A DNA stretch of 64,000 nucleotides from Sphingosinicella sp. (lineage in GTDB: Bacteria > Pseudomonadota > Alphaproteobacteria > Sphingomonadales > Sphingomonadaceae), in contig NZ_JACESP010000011.1 of assembly GCF_013911755.1 (NCBI RefSeq), forward strand, positions 1 to 64,000. Reading direction: 5' to 3'. Positions 1 through 8,606 of this stretch are shown one piece after another. The position numbers and the translations under genes were made by a program. Under the pieces are notes generated by a model that worked only from the letters and a program-made list of their open reading frames with translations, ran no database searches and was not told where the DNA came from. Position 1 is the first letter of the stretch. Every line of letters starts with the position of its first letter.

Positions 1-5
1 TCCCT

Positions 6-737
6 ATGTCCGAGACAGTCTCATACGGCTTCCAGGAAGTCGACCCCGAGGAGAAGACGCGGCGCGTCGGATCGGTCTTCGCGCGCGTCGCCGCGCGCTA
101 CGACCTGATGAACGACCTGATGTCGGGCGGGCTGCATCGGTTGTGGAAAGACGATTTCGTCCGCGCCGTGAACCCGCGCGCCGGCGAGCATATCCTCGAC
201 ATGGCGGGCGGCACCGGCGACATCGCTTTCCGCATGGCGAAGCGCGGCGCACAGGTGACGGTGGCCGACATCAACCCGGCAATGCTGGACGTGGGCAAGG
301 AGCGCGCAAGGAAACGCGGCATCGAAGGCCTCGAATGGTCGGAACAGAACGCCGAGGTGCTGAGCTTCGATGGCGCCAGCTTCGACGCCTACACGATCGC
401 CTTCGGCATCCGGAATGTCACCGACATCCCGGCCGCACTCCGCGAGGCGTACCGCGTGCTGAAATTCGGCGGGCGCTTCTTCTGCCTCGAATTCTCGCGC
501 TGCGAATGGCCTGTATTCGCCGACGTTTACGATCGCTATTCGATGAATGTGGTCCCCAAGATCGGCAAGGCGGTGGCGCGCGATGAGGAGGCCTATCAGT
601 ACCTCGTCGAATCGATCCGCCGTTTCCCGGATATGTCCACATTCAAGTCGATGATCGCCGAGGCCGGCTTCGCGCAGACCACGGCGCGCCCCATTCTCGG
701 CGGCGTCGTCGCCATGCACAGCGGCTGGAAGATTTGA
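6..737 (+). CDS. ubiE: Ubiquinone/menaquinone biosynthesis C-methyltransferase UbiE
   Basis: SAM-dependent C-methyltransferase that methylates the polyprenyl benzoquinol ring in ubiquinone synthesis (and demethylmenaquinone where present), acting in the cytosol at the membrane face. The 243-residue protein has the family N-terminal signature YDLMNDLMSGGLHR at about 32-45 and SAM motif I HILDMAGGTGD at about 62-72. A second family block, GIRNVTD, follows in the middle, and the C-terminus GGVVAMHSGWKI is the usual UbiE ending. The length matches the family. The start is the first ATG, only five bases into the window, so its ribosome binding site is not visible. The stop overlaps the TTG start of ubiB, pointing to translational coupling in a ubiquinone operon. 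Confidence 0.96.
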   Translation: MSETVSYGFQEVDPEEKTRRVGSVFARVAARYDLMNDLMSGGLHRLWKDDFVRAVNPRAGEHILDMAGGTGDIAFRMAKRGAQVTVADINPAMLDVGKERARKRGIEGLEWSEQNAEVLSFDGASFDAYTIAFGIRNVTDIPAALREAYRVLKFGGRFFCLEFSRCEWPVFADVYDRYSMNVVPKIGKAVARDEEAYQYLVESIRRFPDMSTFKSMIAEAGFAQTTARPILGGVVAMHSGWKI

Positions 738-2263
738 CCGCCGGCTTCGTCCATGCCTTTCGGATGCTGCGCTGGGGCCGAACGCTCGCGCGGCACGGTG
801 CGCTGCGCGAGATCGAGATCGCCCCGCAAACGCCGCCGCTGCTGCGCCGGATCGCAAAGCTCGCCCGGTTCGGAACGGGGGCGCCCAAAACGCCGCACTA
901 TGCCGACGCTTTTCAGGCGCTCGGCCCCGCCGCGATCAAGCTCGGACAGGCGCTCGCCACGCGCCCCGATCTCGTCGGGCCGGATGCCGCGAAGGACCTG
1001 ACCCGGCTGCAGGACAACCTGCCACCCGCACCGTTCGCCGCCGTGAAGGCCTCGATCGAGGAAGCGTTCGGCGTTCCGCTCGAATCGCTCTATTCGCGTT
1101 TCGACGAAGTGCCCGTCGGCTCCGCGTCGGTGGCGCAGGTGCATCGCGCCGTCACCACCGACGGGCGCGCCGTCGCGGTAAAAGTGCTGAAGCCCGGCAT
1201 CGAGGCGGATTTCGCGCGCGCGATCGAGACCTACGAATGGGCTGCCGTCCGCGCCGAAACGATCGGCGGCGAGCTCGCCCGCCTGCGCCCGCGCGCCACG
1301 ATCGCCTACTTCCGCCGCTGGGTGGAGCGCGAGCTGAACCTCCGCATGGAGGCCGCGTCCGCGTCCGAACTCGCCGCCGCGCTCACCCCCGAAACCGGCT
1401 TCGTCGTGCCCGAGGTGGACTGGGCGCGCACCAGTCGCCGCGTGCTCACCATCGCGTGGATCGACGGGGTGAAGCTCACCGATCTGGCCGCCGTCGACGC
1501 GGCAGGCATCGACCGCAAGCTGCTTTCGCAGACGCTCGTCCGCAGCTTCCTGCGGCAGGCGATCGGCCACGGCTTCTTCCATGCGGACCTGCATCAGGGC
1601 AACATGTTCGCGCTGCCCGACGGGCGGCTCGCCGTCGTTGATTTCGGCATCATGGGCCGCATCAACCGGCAGGCGCGGCTCTGGCTCGCCGAGATCCTGC
1701 ACGGGCTGCTCACGGGCAACTACGCGCGCGTCGCCGAGATTCATTTCGAAGCGCAATACGTGCCGCCGCACCACGACATGGCCGAGTTCGAAACCGCGCT
1801 GCGCTCGATCGGAGAGCCGATCCGCGGCCTTCCGGTGAAGGACATTTCGATCGGCAACATGCTCGACGGGCTGTTCGCGGTCACCCGCCAGTTCGACATG
1901 GTGACGCAGCCCCACCTTCTGCTGCTCCAGAAGACCATGGTGATGGTGGAGGGCGTGGCGCTGGCGCTCGATCCCGACGTCAACATGTGGGAAATCTCCG
2001 GGCCGTTCGTCGGCGACTGGATGCGGGACGAGCTTGGGCCCGAAGCGGTCATCGCCGACCGGCTGGTGGAGGGCGCCCGGGCGCTCGCCGGGCTGCCGGA
2101 CCTCTTGCGACGGCTGGAGGCGACGGTGCCGAACCCAGGTGCCGCGCCGCCGCTGCCACCGCTCGCGCCGCTGCCGATACGACGGGAAACGTCGCGCACG
2201 GCATGGCTGCTGCTCGGCGCCGGCATCGGCGTGGGCCTTGGCTGGCTGGCGATGACGCTTTAG
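734..2263 (+). CDS. ubiB: UbiB, ABC1/ADCK-family kinase-like protein of ubiquinone synthesis
   Basis: Atypical protein-kinase-like ATPase required for ubiquinone biosynthesis, probably helping extract or present lipid intermediates. Visible motifs are the family-specific KxGQ block IKLGQALATRPDLV (about 75-88), the ATP-binding lysine in AVAVKVLKPG, the catalytic block HADLHQGNM and the metal-binding VVDFG. A hydrophobic C-terminal segment (TAWLLLGAGIGVGLGWLAM) is the expected membrane anchor. At 509 residues it is a normal length. The start given is a TTG overlapping the ubiE stop; an in-frame ATG at 764 (MLRWGRT) is an alternative. It is followed 10 bases later by coaBC. Confidence 0.95.
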   Translation: MTAGFVHAFRMLRWGRTLARHGALREIEIAPQTPPLLRRIAKLARFGTGAPKTPHYADAFQALGPAAIKLGQALATRPDLVGPDAAKDLTRLQDNLPPAPFAAVKASIEEAFGVPLESLYSRFDEVPVGSASVAQVHRAVTTDGRAVAVKVLKPGIEADFARAIETYEWAAVRAETIGGELARLRPRATIAYFRRWVERELNLRMEAASASELAAALTPETGFVVPEVDWARTSRRVLTIAWIDGVKLTDLAAVDAAGIDRKLLSQTLVRSFLRQAIGHGFFHADLHQGNMFALPDGRLAVVDFGIMGRINRQARLWLAEILHGLLTGNYARVAEIHFEAQYVPPHHDMAEFETALRSIGEPIRGLPVKDISIGNMLDGLFAVTRQFDMVTQPHLLLLQKTMVMVEGVALALDPDVNMWEISGPFVGDWMRDELGPEAVIADRLVEGARALAGLPDLLRRLEATVPNPGAAPPLPPLAPLPIRRETSRTAWLLLGAGIGVGLGWLAMTL

Positions 2264-2273
2264 GGTCCGGCGC

Positions 2274-3500
2274 GTGGGCAAACGCATCCTTCTTATCCTC
2301 TCGGGCGGCATCGCCGCCTACAAGGCTCTGGAACTCGTCCGGCTGCTCCGGAAAGACGGTATCGGCGTGCGCGCGGTGCTCACGCAGGCCGCGCAGCAGT
2401 TCGTAACGCCGCTCAGCCTCGGCACGCTTACCGAGGACAATGTTTACACCGATCTCTTCGACCTGAAGGACGAGCGCGAGATCGGCCACATCCAGCTTTC
2501 GCGTCAGGCCGACCTTGTCGTCGTCGCACCCGCGACGGCCAACATTCTCGCGAAGATGGCGGGCGGCATCGCCGACGACCTCGCGACGACGCTGCTCCTT
2601 GCGACCGACAAGCCGGTGCTCGCCGCGCCCGCGATGAACGTCCGCATGTGGCTGCACCCCGCGACGCAGCGCAACATCGCGCAGCTCCGCGCCGACGGCG
2701 TCACCATCATGGAGCCGGACGAAGGCGACATGGCCTGCGGTGAGTACGGCCCCGGCCGTTTGCCCGAACCCGAAGCGATCCTGGCGTCGATCCGCGCCAT
2801 GCTCGCAGCGCCGCTCAGCGAGGCACAGGGCGCCACCGCGCGCTTTGGCCAGAACCCGCCCCCACTCACGGGAAAGCGCATACTCGTCACCGCCGGGCCG
2901 ACGCACGAACCGATCGACCCTGTGCGCTACATCGCCAACCGCTCATCGGGCAAACAGGGCTTCGCGATCGCAGGCGCGCTCGCAGCACTGGGAGCGGACG
3001 TAACGCTCGTGGCCGGCCCCGTGACGCTCGCGACGCCGCCCGGCGTGCGCCGCGTGAACGTGGAAACCGCGCGCGAGATGGCCGCAGCGGTCGAGACAGC
3101 GCTTCCCGCCGACGCTGCCGTGATGGTCGCCGCCGTCGCCGACTGGCGCGCGGAAGCGACGGATCAGAAGATCAAGAAGGACAAGGGCGGCCTCGAAGCG
3201 CTCCCGCTCGTCGAGAATCCGGACATTCTCGCGGGCCTTTCGAAATCGCCGAAGCGCCCCGGCCTCGTCATCGGCTTCGCAGCCGAGACCGAAGCAGTCG
3301 TCGCGCACGCCAAGGCCAAGCTCGCGCGCAAGGGCTGCGACTGGATCGTCGCCAACGACGTTTCCGGCGACGTGATGGGGGGCAGCCGCAACCGCATCCA
3401 CATCGTGCGCGCGGACGGCGTCGAGGATTGGCCGGACATGGAAAAGGATGCCGTCGCCCGGCGCCTCGCACAAAGGATCGCAGATGAACTCACCGATTGA
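2274..3500 (+). CDS. coaBC: CoaBC, phosphopantothenoylcysteine decarboxylase/synthetase
   Basis: Bifunctional coenzyme A enzyme: the C-terminal CoaB domain joins cysteine to 4'-phosphopantothenate using CTP, and the N-terminal FMN-dependent CoaC domain decarboxylates the product. The CoaC half (about 1-180) shows [13 protein letters not shown], the PAMN motif and the active-site cysteine in [16 protein letters not shown]. The CoaB half begins at about 198 ([21 protein letters not shown]) and contains [12 protein letters not shown] and the IVANDVSG motif. At 408 residues it is full length. The start is GTG with a weak AGGG upstream. Its 3' end overlaps dut by 17 bases. Confidence 0.96.
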   Translation: MGKRILLILSGGIAAYKALELVRLLRKDGIGVRAVLTQAAQQFVTPLSLGTLTEDNVYTDLFDLKDEREIGHIQLSRQADLVVVAPATANILAKMAGGIADDLATTLLLATDKPVLAAPAMNVRMWLHPATQRNIAQLRADGVTIMEPDEGDMACGEYGPGRLPEPEAILASIRAMLAAPLSEAQGATARFGQNPPPLTGKRILVTAGPTHEPIDPVRYIANRSSGKQGFAIAGALAALGADVTLVAGPVTLATPPGVRRVNVETAREMAAAVETALPADAAVMVAAVADWRAEATDQKIKKDKGGLEALPLVENPDILAGLSKSPKRPGLVIGFAAETEAVVAHAKAKLARKGCDWIVANDVSGDVMGGSRNRIHIVRADGVEDWPDMEKDAVARRLAQRIADELTD

Positions 3501-3930
3501 AATCCGCCTGAAGCGCCTCCCCCACGGCGAAGGCCTGCCCATCCCCGCGCTCGCGACGCGCGGTGCGGCGGGCATGGATGTGGTGGCCGCCGAAGACGTC
3601 ATCATCCCCCCGGGCGGCCGCCATGCCGTCGCCACCGGTTTCGCCTTCGCGATCCCCGAGGGCTATGAGGTGCAGGTGCGCCCGCGCTCCGGCCTTGCGC
3701 TCAAGAACGGCATCACCTGCCTCAACACGCCCGGCACGATCGACGCGGACTATCGCGGCGAGGTGAAGGTGATCCTCGCCAATCTCGGCGGCGAGCCCTT
3801 CGCCGTGAAGCGCGGCGAGCGCATCGCGCAGCTTGTCGCGGCGCCGGTGCAGCAGGCGCACTTCGCCGAAGTCGAAGACCTCGACGAGACGGCACGCGGC
3901 GCCGGGGGCTTCGGTTCAACGGGCCGGTGA
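3484..3930 (+). CDS. dut: dUTP diphosphatase
   Basis: Trimeric dUTPase hydrolysing dUTP to dUMP and pyrophosphate, keeping uracil out of DNA and feeding thymidylate synthesis. The five family motifs are visible: [15 protein letters not shown], the uridine-binding [22 protein letters not shown] and the C-terminal arm [11 protein letters not shown] that closes over the active site. An upstream ATG at 3448 would add 12 residues unlike the family. The ATG at 3484 has AAGGA six bases upstream and gives a typical 148-residue protein, so it is preferred. It overlaps coaBC upstream and the next gene downstream (GTGA), so it is part of a tightly packed operon. Confidence 0.96.
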   Translation: MNSPIEIRLKRLPHGEGLPIPALATRGAAGMDVVAAEDVIIPPGGRHAVATGFAFAIPEGYEVQVRPRSGLALKNGITCLNTPGTIDADYRGEVKVILANLGGEPFAVKRGERIAQLVAAPVQQAHFAEVEDLDETARGAGGFGSTGR

Positions 3931-4682
3931 GCCTTACCGACCAACAACTCGAACGCTACGCCCGCCACATCATCCTGAAAGAGATCGGCGGGGCCGGTCA
4001 GGCGAAGCTGCTCGCCGCGCGTGTCGCCATCGTCGGCGCGGGCGGACTCGGCAGCCCCTGCATCCAGTATCTCGCGGCTGCGGGCATCGGGCACCTCACG
4101 GTCATCGACGACGATGCCGTCGACCTCTCGAACCTCCAGCGCCAGGTCTTGCACGGCACCGACGACTTGGGCCGCGCCAAGACGGAAAGCGCGGCGGACG
4201 CCGTCGCCCGCCTCAACCCCGACGCAGCCGTCACGCAGCACCGCGTCCGTCTTGATGCGTCAAACGCAGCGACGCTCCTGGCCGGACACGACGTGATCGC
4301 CGACGGCTCCGACAGCTTCGAAACCCGCCGCGCCGTCGCCGATGCCGCACTCGCGCTGCGCATCCCGCTCGTCGCCGCCGCCGTCGGTCCCTTCGAAGGG
4401 CAGATCGCCACCTATCGCGGCTGGGAAGCGGACAAGCCCTGCTGGCGCTGCTTCGTCGGCGACGCTGCGGACCGCGAGGGTGCGACCTGCGCCGAGGCGG
4501 GCGTGCTCGGGGCACTCACCGGCGTGATGGGCGCGATGCAGGCGCTGGAGGTGATCCGCGAGATCGTGCCCTTTGGCGATTCGCTTGCCGGGCGGGTTTT
4601 GCTGTATGATGCGCTTGGCGCCCGGATACGAACCGTGCGGCTGCCGAAGGACCCCCGATGCCCGTCATGCGGAAAAGCGTGA
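3927..4682 (+). CDS. HesA/MoeB/ThiF family E1-like adenylyltransferase
   Basis: E1-like enzyme that adenylates the C-terminal glycine of a small sulfur-carrier protein such as MoaD or ThiS. The opening [20 protein letters not shown] is typical of the MoeB/ThiF group. The nucleotide-binding loop [12 protein letters not shown] lies at about 33-44, [13 protein letters not shown] follows, and two CxxC pairs (CWRC and CPSC near the end) should bind structural zinc. At 251 residues it matches MoeB, without the C-terminal rhodanese domain of MOCS3-type proteins. The GTG start overlaps the dut stop, and its own end overlaps the DsrE-like gene, suggesting a sulfur-relay connection. Whether the partner is MoaD, ThiS or another carrier cannot be told from here. 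Confidence 0.88.
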   Translation: MSLTDQQLERYARHIILKEIGGAGQAKLLAARVAIVGAGGLGSPCIQYLAAAGIGHLTVIDDDAVDLSNLQRQVLHGTDDLGRAKTESAADAVARLNPDAAVTQHRVRLDASNAATLLAGHDVIADGSDSFETRRAVADAALALRIPLVAAAVGPFEGQIATYRGWEADKPCWRCFVGDAADREGATCAEAGVLGALTGVMGAMQALEVIREIVPFGDSLAGRVLLYDALGARIRTVRLPKDPRCPSCGKA

Positions 4683-5047
4683 AACAGCAAGGCCTTGCGC
4701 TCATCTTTGCCGAGGCGAACCATGCGCGCCTGCATGGCGGGCTCAGCCTTGCACTCGCCGCCGCCGCGCTCGGCCGTCCGGTTCGGCTGTTCTTTCAGGG
4801 CGAAGCGGTCTGCGCGCTCCAGATCAAGCGGCACTGGGCGGGCGACAAGTCCTACAAGGCGGGCGGCTTGCCGCTGCTGTCCGATCTTCTCGATCAGGCG
4901 GTCGGCCTCGGCCTGCCGATGATGGCGTGCGAATCAGGCATCCACCTTTGCGGCCTTAGCGCGCCGAACCTGATCGCCGGCGTCGAAACCGGGGGCCTCG
5001 TCGCCTTCCTCGCCGATGCGCGCGCGGATGACCTGCTGTTCGTGTAA
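4658..5047 (+). CDS. DsrE-like small protein
   Basis: A 129-residue protein with the alternating beta-alpha pattern of the DsrE/DsrF/TusD-like fold: GLALIFAEANHARLHGGLSLALAAAALG, then VRLFFQGEAVCAL and a late GLPMMACESGIHLCGL segment with two cysteines. Members of this fold take part in sulfur relay or act as small soluble regulators. It overlaps the preceding E1-like gene by 25 bases, so the two are probably translated together. A sulfur-transfer role is inferred from fold and neighbour. It runs convergently into the SH3 gene with only seven bases between the stops. Confidence 0.7.
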   Translation: MPVMRKSVKQQGLALIFAEANHARLHGGLSLALAAAALGRPVRLFFQGEAVCALQIKRHWAGDKSYKAGGLPLLSDLLDQAVGLGLPMMACESGIHLCGLSAPNLIAGVETGGLVAFLADARADDLLFV

Positions 5048-5054
5048 AACCGGG

Positions 5055-5555
5055 CTAATCTATCGTTTCGCCCTTGTAGACACCCCACAGATCGACCGCG
5101 AGCACATAGCCGTTGCGCCCGCCGAGCGAGAGGCGGCACCAGCCTTCGTCGCAGACCTGGATGTCGGCGACCACGCCCGGCTCCGCGCGCCACACCGGCG
5201 GGCTCGAAAACTCGGCGCGGGCATAGAGATTCGCAACCTTGCCGCGTACCATCGCCGTGCGCTTGCCCGAAAGCAGGTTCTTGTTCATCCAGCCCGTTTC
5301 GCCATCCGGATCGCGGATCTGCCGCCAGATGCCCCATTCGCGGATCACCTCCACGGGAAGCCCCTTGCGCTTGTAGGTCCATGTCACCGGGTAGGCCTCG
5401 CCCGGCCCCGCGCGCATGTTGGCTTCGCCAGAAGCAATGGAGACCCAGCGCGGCGTCGGCAGGCCTGAAAGTCCCTTGGTGGCGTCCGAATCCTGCGCCG
5501 CAGCGGGCGTTCCCGCAAAACCGGCGGCGAGCAGCAAGGCGATCATGCGTTTCAT
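5055..5555 (-). CDS. Secreted SH3-domain protein
   Basis: A 166-residue exported protein. The start is set at the ATG giving a clear signal peptide (MKRMIALLLAAGFAGTPAAAQ, probable cleavage after AAA); upstream ATGs would add an unlikely arginine-rich stretch. The mature part looks like tandem bacterial SH3 folds: the first around WVSIASGEANMRAGPGEAYPV, the second around VWRAEPGVVADIQVCDEGWCRL. Two cysteines, in VCDEGWC, are suited to a periplasmic disulfide. Proteins of this type are common in Alphaproteobacteria and may bind cell-wall peptide, but no enzymatic motif is visible. Confidence 0.8.
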   Translation of the reverse strand: MKRMIALLLAAGFAGTPAAAQDSDATKGLSGLPTPRWVSIASGEANMRAGPGEAYPVTWTYKRKGLPVEVIREWGIWRQIRDPDGETGWMNKNLLSGKRTAMVRGKVANLYARAEFSSPPVWRAEPGVVADIQVCDEGWCRLSLGGRNGYVLAVDLWGVYKGETID

Positions 5556-5647
5556 ACCGCTATTGAATCGAAACCGCCCCGCCATGCAAGCACCTCGCTT
5601 GCGCTCTCGGCCTTGACGCGGGTGCGAGGCGATCCTAGCCACAGCAC

Positions 5648-6640
5648 ATGGAAGAACGCCCCCGCCGCCCGCGCGTCGTCGTCACGCGCCGTCTGCCGCA
5701 ACCGGTCGAAGCGCGCATGAGCGAACTGTTCGATGTGGTTTTCAATACCGAAGACAAAGCGATGTCGCAGGGTGAGCTCGCCGCTGCGATGGCGGATTGC
5801 GACGTCTTCGTCCCCACCGTGACGGATACGATCGATGCGGAACTCCTCGCCGCCGCGCCGCCGCGGCTGAAGCTGATCGCGAACTACGGCACCGGCGTCA
5901 ATCACATCGATCTTGTCGCAGCGCGCGCCAAGGGCATCATGGTCACAAACACGCCGGGCGTCCTCACCGACGATACCGCCGACCTCGCCATGTCGCTGAT
6001 CCTGTCGGTGCCGCGTCGCCTCACCGAAGGCAGCCGCCAGCTCTATTCGGGCAAGTGGGACGGCTGGAAGCCGTGCGACGTGCACGGCCACCGCATCACC
6101 GGCAAGAAGCTCGGCATCATCGGCATGGGCCGCATCGGCCAGGCGATCGCGACACGCGCGCGCGCCTTCGGGCTTCGCATCCACTACCACAACCGCCGGC
6201 CTTTGGCGGACACGGTCGAAGGCATGCTCGGCGCGACCTACTGGGACGATCTCGACGCGATGATCGAGGCGGTGGACATCGTTTCCATAAACTGCCCGCT
6301 CACCGACGATACGCGACACCTCTTCAACGCACGGCGCATCGCGCTGCTCGGACCGGACGGCTATCTCGTCAACACCGCGCGCGGCGAAATCATCGACGAG
6401 GATGCACTGGCCGACGCGCTGGAAAAGGGCGTGATCGCAGGCGCGGGCCTCGATGTGTTCGAATACGAGCCGCGCATCAACCCGCGACTCATCCCGCTCA
6501 ATAACGTCACGCTGCTGCCGCACATGGGCTCCGCCACGTTCGAGGGCCGGCAGGCGATGGGCGACAAGGTCGTCACCAACATCCGTGCCTGGGCCGATGG
6601 CCACCGCCCGCCCGATCAGGTGCTCGAAGGCTGGCTCTGA
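5648..6640 (+). CDS. D-isomer-specific 2-hydroxyacid dehydrogenase (glyoxylate/hydroxypyruvate reductase type)
   Basis: NAD(P)-dependent reductase of the D-2-hydroxyacid dehydrogenase family, probably interconverting glyoxylate/glycolate or hydroxypyruvate/D-glycerate. The 330-residue protein has the catalytic-domain motif NYGTGVNHID and the Rossmann loop GMGRIGQAIA with HNR after the second strand, a hint of NADP preference. The catalytic triad is also present: Arg in NTARGEIID, Glu in FEYEPRIN and His in LLPHMGSAT. It is divergent from the SH3 gene with about 90 bases between starts. The exact substrate cannot be fixed from sequence alone. Confidence 0.9.
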   Translation: MEERPRRPRVVVTRRLPQPVEARMSELFDVVFNTEDKAMSQGELAAAMADCDVFVPTVTDTIDAELLAAAPPRLKLIANYGTGVNHIDLVAARAKGIMVTNTPGVLTDDTADLAMSLILSVPRRLTEGSRQLYSGKWDGWKPCDVHGHRITGKKLGIIGMGRIGQAIATRARAFGLRIHYHNRRPLADTVEGMLGATYWDDLDAMIEAVDIVSINCPLTDDTRHLFNARRIALLGPDGYLVNTARGEIIDEDALADALEKGVIAGAGLDVFEYEPRINPRLIPLNNVTLLPHMGSATFEGRQAMGDKVVTNIRAWADGHRPPDQVLEGWL

Positions 6641-6705
6641 TCGGGGGAACCCCCGCCCCCACACTGCGTTGATCCTCCGATGGGGCGTTATGTGGGAGAC
6701 TTGTC

Positions 6706-6993
6706 ATGCGTAAGTCTATGATTGTGCTCGCTTCGGGCGCGCTCCTTGCACTGGGCGCCTGTACCGGCAGCCGAACAGTGGACAGCGGCCTTGTCGGCGC
6801 GGGTGTCGGCGCCGCGGCGGGCGCGGTGGTCCCTGGCGTCAGCACGACCGAAGGCGCGGTGGCCGGCGGTGCAGCCGGCGCGATATACGGCGCAGTGACG
6901 GACGGCGACGCCAAGCGCGGCAGTAAGAAATACTGCCGCGACCGTTACCCCAGCGATTCACGTGAATACGATCGCTGTCGCCGCGATCGGTAG
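6706..6993 (+). CDS. Small glycine-zipper lipoprotein
   Basis: A 95-residue envelope protein. It starts with a lipoprotein signal (MRKSMIVLASGALLALGACTG, lipobox LGAC, acylated Cys about residue 19). A glycine-zipper segment rich in GxxxG spacing follows (GLVGAGVGAAAGAVV and GAVAGGAAGAIYGAV), then a short charged tail ending DRYPSDSREYDRCRRDR. Such proteins sit in the outer membrane and resemble the SlyB/Rcp17-type glycine-zipper families. GGGAGA lies eight bases before the ATG. A hairpin at 7000-7033 ends the gene. Confidence 0.8.
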   Translation: MRKSMIVLASGALLALGACTGSRTVDSGLVGAGVGAAAGAVVPGVSTTEGAVAGGAAGAIYGAVTDGDAKRGSKKYCRDRYPSDSREYDRCRRDR

Positions 6994-6999
6994 AACCTC

Positions 7000-7033
7000 G
7001 TGAGCTGTGCGATTCAGCAATCGCGCAGCTCAC
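7000..7033. terminator. Bidirectional terminator-like hairpin
   Basis: A 15-base-pair stem with one G-T wobble (left arm GTGAGCTGTGCGATT, right arm AATCGCGCAGCTCAC) and a four-base loop CAGC. It lies between the converging glycine-zipper gene and the nitronate monooxygenase gene. No clear T tract follows on either strand, so termination efficiency is uncertain. Confidence 0.6.
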
Positions 7034-7041
7034 TCCAAAAC

Positions 7042-8448
7042 TCAGTCGCCGGTCAGGATCCTGTCGACAAGCTGCTTCACCGTCGGAATGAAACCGTTCG
7101 AATAAAACGGGTCCGTCGAGAAGTGGTGCGCGCTGTGACCGGCGAACATGAGGTTATCCTCGGGCGGTGAGCCGTGCGCGATATCCTGAAGCGTCTTCTG
7201 GATGCAGAAGGAACGCGGATCGGCGAGCCGCCCGGTGCTGTTCTTGTCGAGGTGCTCGGCCCACGCGCTGAAGCGGCATTGCGAAAGGCAGCCCATGCAG
7301 TCTGCCTGATCCTTGCGCACGGTCTTCGCCATTTCGGGCGTTTCGAACACCAGCGTATCGTCGGGCGTTTTCAGGGCCTCGGTATAGCCTTGGGCGTGCC
7401 AGCCGCGCGCGTGCAGGAGGTCGTCGCGCGTGACGTAATAATGCTTGTTGCCCGGAACACCGACGTCGAGCAGGTGCGTGCGGTGGTCGTGCGGTTCGGT
7501 GGAAATGCCGATCTGACGCTCGGAGCGGTGGATGAGCTCTTCGAGGAACGGCGTCCTCACGGCCGACGAATAAAAGCCCGTCGGCGAAAACGCCTGCAGC
7601 AGGATGTCGCCTTCATTGAGCGTAGTGAGCTTGCGCTTCCACACGTCCGGGATCGGGCTTTCCTGCGTCAGCAGCGGCCGCGAGCCGAACTGGAAGGCGA
7701 TCGTGCCGAGTTCCGGGTTGTCGATCCAGTTTTCCCACTCGCGCAGATACCAGACGCCGCCTGCCATCACGATCGGCACATCGTCGGAAATCCCGACCTC
7801 GCGCATCGTGTCGCGCAAGTCCTTGACACGCGGATAGGGATCTTGCGGGCGGAGCGGGTCTTCGGCGTTCGAAAGTCCGTTGTGTCCGCCGGCAAGCCAC
7901 GGGTCTTCATAGACCACGGCGCCAAGCCATTCGGGCGCTTTGCTATAGGCGCGCTTCCAGAGCGCGCGGAAGGCACGCGCCGAGGAGATGATCGGATAAT
8001 AATAGGTGCTGTGCCGCGCGGCGATCTCGCTCAGCTTGTAGGGCATACCCGCGCCGCAGGTGATACCGTCGACAAGCTCGCTCGCCTCTTCCAATATGCC
8101 TTCAAGGATGCGCTGCGCGCCGCCCATTTCCCAGAGGACATTGATGTTGATGCCGCCTTGGCCGCCCGCGATCTCGTGCGCGCGACGGACCTGCTCGACG
8201 CCGCCTGCGATGCCGTAGGCGACCAATTCTTCGTGGCGATCCCCGCGTGTGCGGCCGCGATAGATTTGCGGGATGATGTTGCCGAGCGCATCCGTGCTGT
8301 CGGCGTTCACCGCCGAGACGGTGCCAAGCCCGCCCGCCGCGGCCCACGCGCCCGACGATGCATGGTTGGTCGCCGAAACGCCCTTGCCGCCCTCAACGAG
8401 CGGAAGCAGTTCGCGCCCGCCCATGCGGATGGAATTCAAAAGCTTCAT
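7042..8448 (-). CDS. Nitronate monooxygenase-like flavoprotein with a cysteine-rich C-terminal extension
   Basis: FMN-dependent TIM-barrel oxidoreductase of the nitronate monooxygenase (2-nitropropane dioxygenase) superfamily. Visible blocks include KGVSATNHASSGAWAAAGG near the N-terminus, NINVLWEMGG, the glycine-rich ITCGAGMP and the phosphate-binding MAGGVWY with FGSRPLLTQ. At 468 residues it is about 100 longer than ordinary members. The extra C-terminal part carries C384-x2-C387-x3-C391 and a further C415 (SFCIQK), a spacing that could hold an iron-sulfur cluster. It is a single gene facing away from pnp, with about 160 bases between them. The true substrate is unknown; nitronate oxidation should not be assumed. 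Confidence 0.78.
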   Translation of the reverse strand: MKLLNSIRMGGRELLPLVEGGKGVSATNHASSGAWAAAGGLGTVSAVNADSTDALGNIIPQIYRGRTRGDRHEELVAYGIAGGVEQVRRAHEIAGGQGGININVLWEMGGAQRILEGILEEASELVDGITCGAGMPYKLSEIAARHSTYYYPIISSARAFRALWKRAYSKAPEWLGAVVYEDPWLAGGHNGLSNAEDPLRPQDPYPRVKDLRDTMREVGISDDVPIVMAGGVWYLREWENWIDNPELGTIAFQFGSRPLLTQESPIPDVWKRKLTTLNEGDILLQAFSPTGFYSSAVRTPFLEELIHRSERQIGISTEPHDHRTHLLDVGVPGNKHYYVTRDDLLHARGWHAQGYTEALKTPDDTLVFETPEMAKTVRKDQADCMGCLSQCRFSAWAEHLDKNSTGRLADPRSFCIQKTLQDIAHGSPPEDNLMFAGHSAHHFSTDPFYSNGFIPTVKQLVDRILTGD

Positions 8449-8565
8449 CGTACCTGTTGTCGTTTCTCAGCCCGCTTGCGCCCCTCCGGCGCGTCTCCCC
8501 TCACGAGCTATAAACCAACGGGAGCGCGATTGGGGGCCAAAAGTTGCCCAGCCGTCAAATAGACA

Positions 8566-8593
8566 GGGGGAACCGCCCGAAGACGGTTCCCCC
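8566..8593 (-). terminator. Terminator of pnp
   Basis: A ten-base-pair stem (GGGGGAACCG against CGGTTCCCCC) with an eight-base loop, starting about 14 bases after the pnp stop. On the minus strand it is followed by TGTCTATTTG, a weak T-rich tail. It would close the rpsO-pnp transcript before the nitronate monooxygenase gene. Confidence 0.7.
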
Positions 8594-8606
8594 CGGAATG
8601 TGTTCG

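Noticed and set aside
6642-6655. CGGGGG-AA-CCCCCG dyad after the 2-hydroxyacid dehydrogenase gene
   Set aside because: The two-base loop is too short for a stable stem, and no T tract follows.
8449-8565. The region upstream of the nitronate monooxygenase gene as a promoter
   Set aside because: TTGGCC and TTTATA occur, but at a spacing that does not fit; not called.
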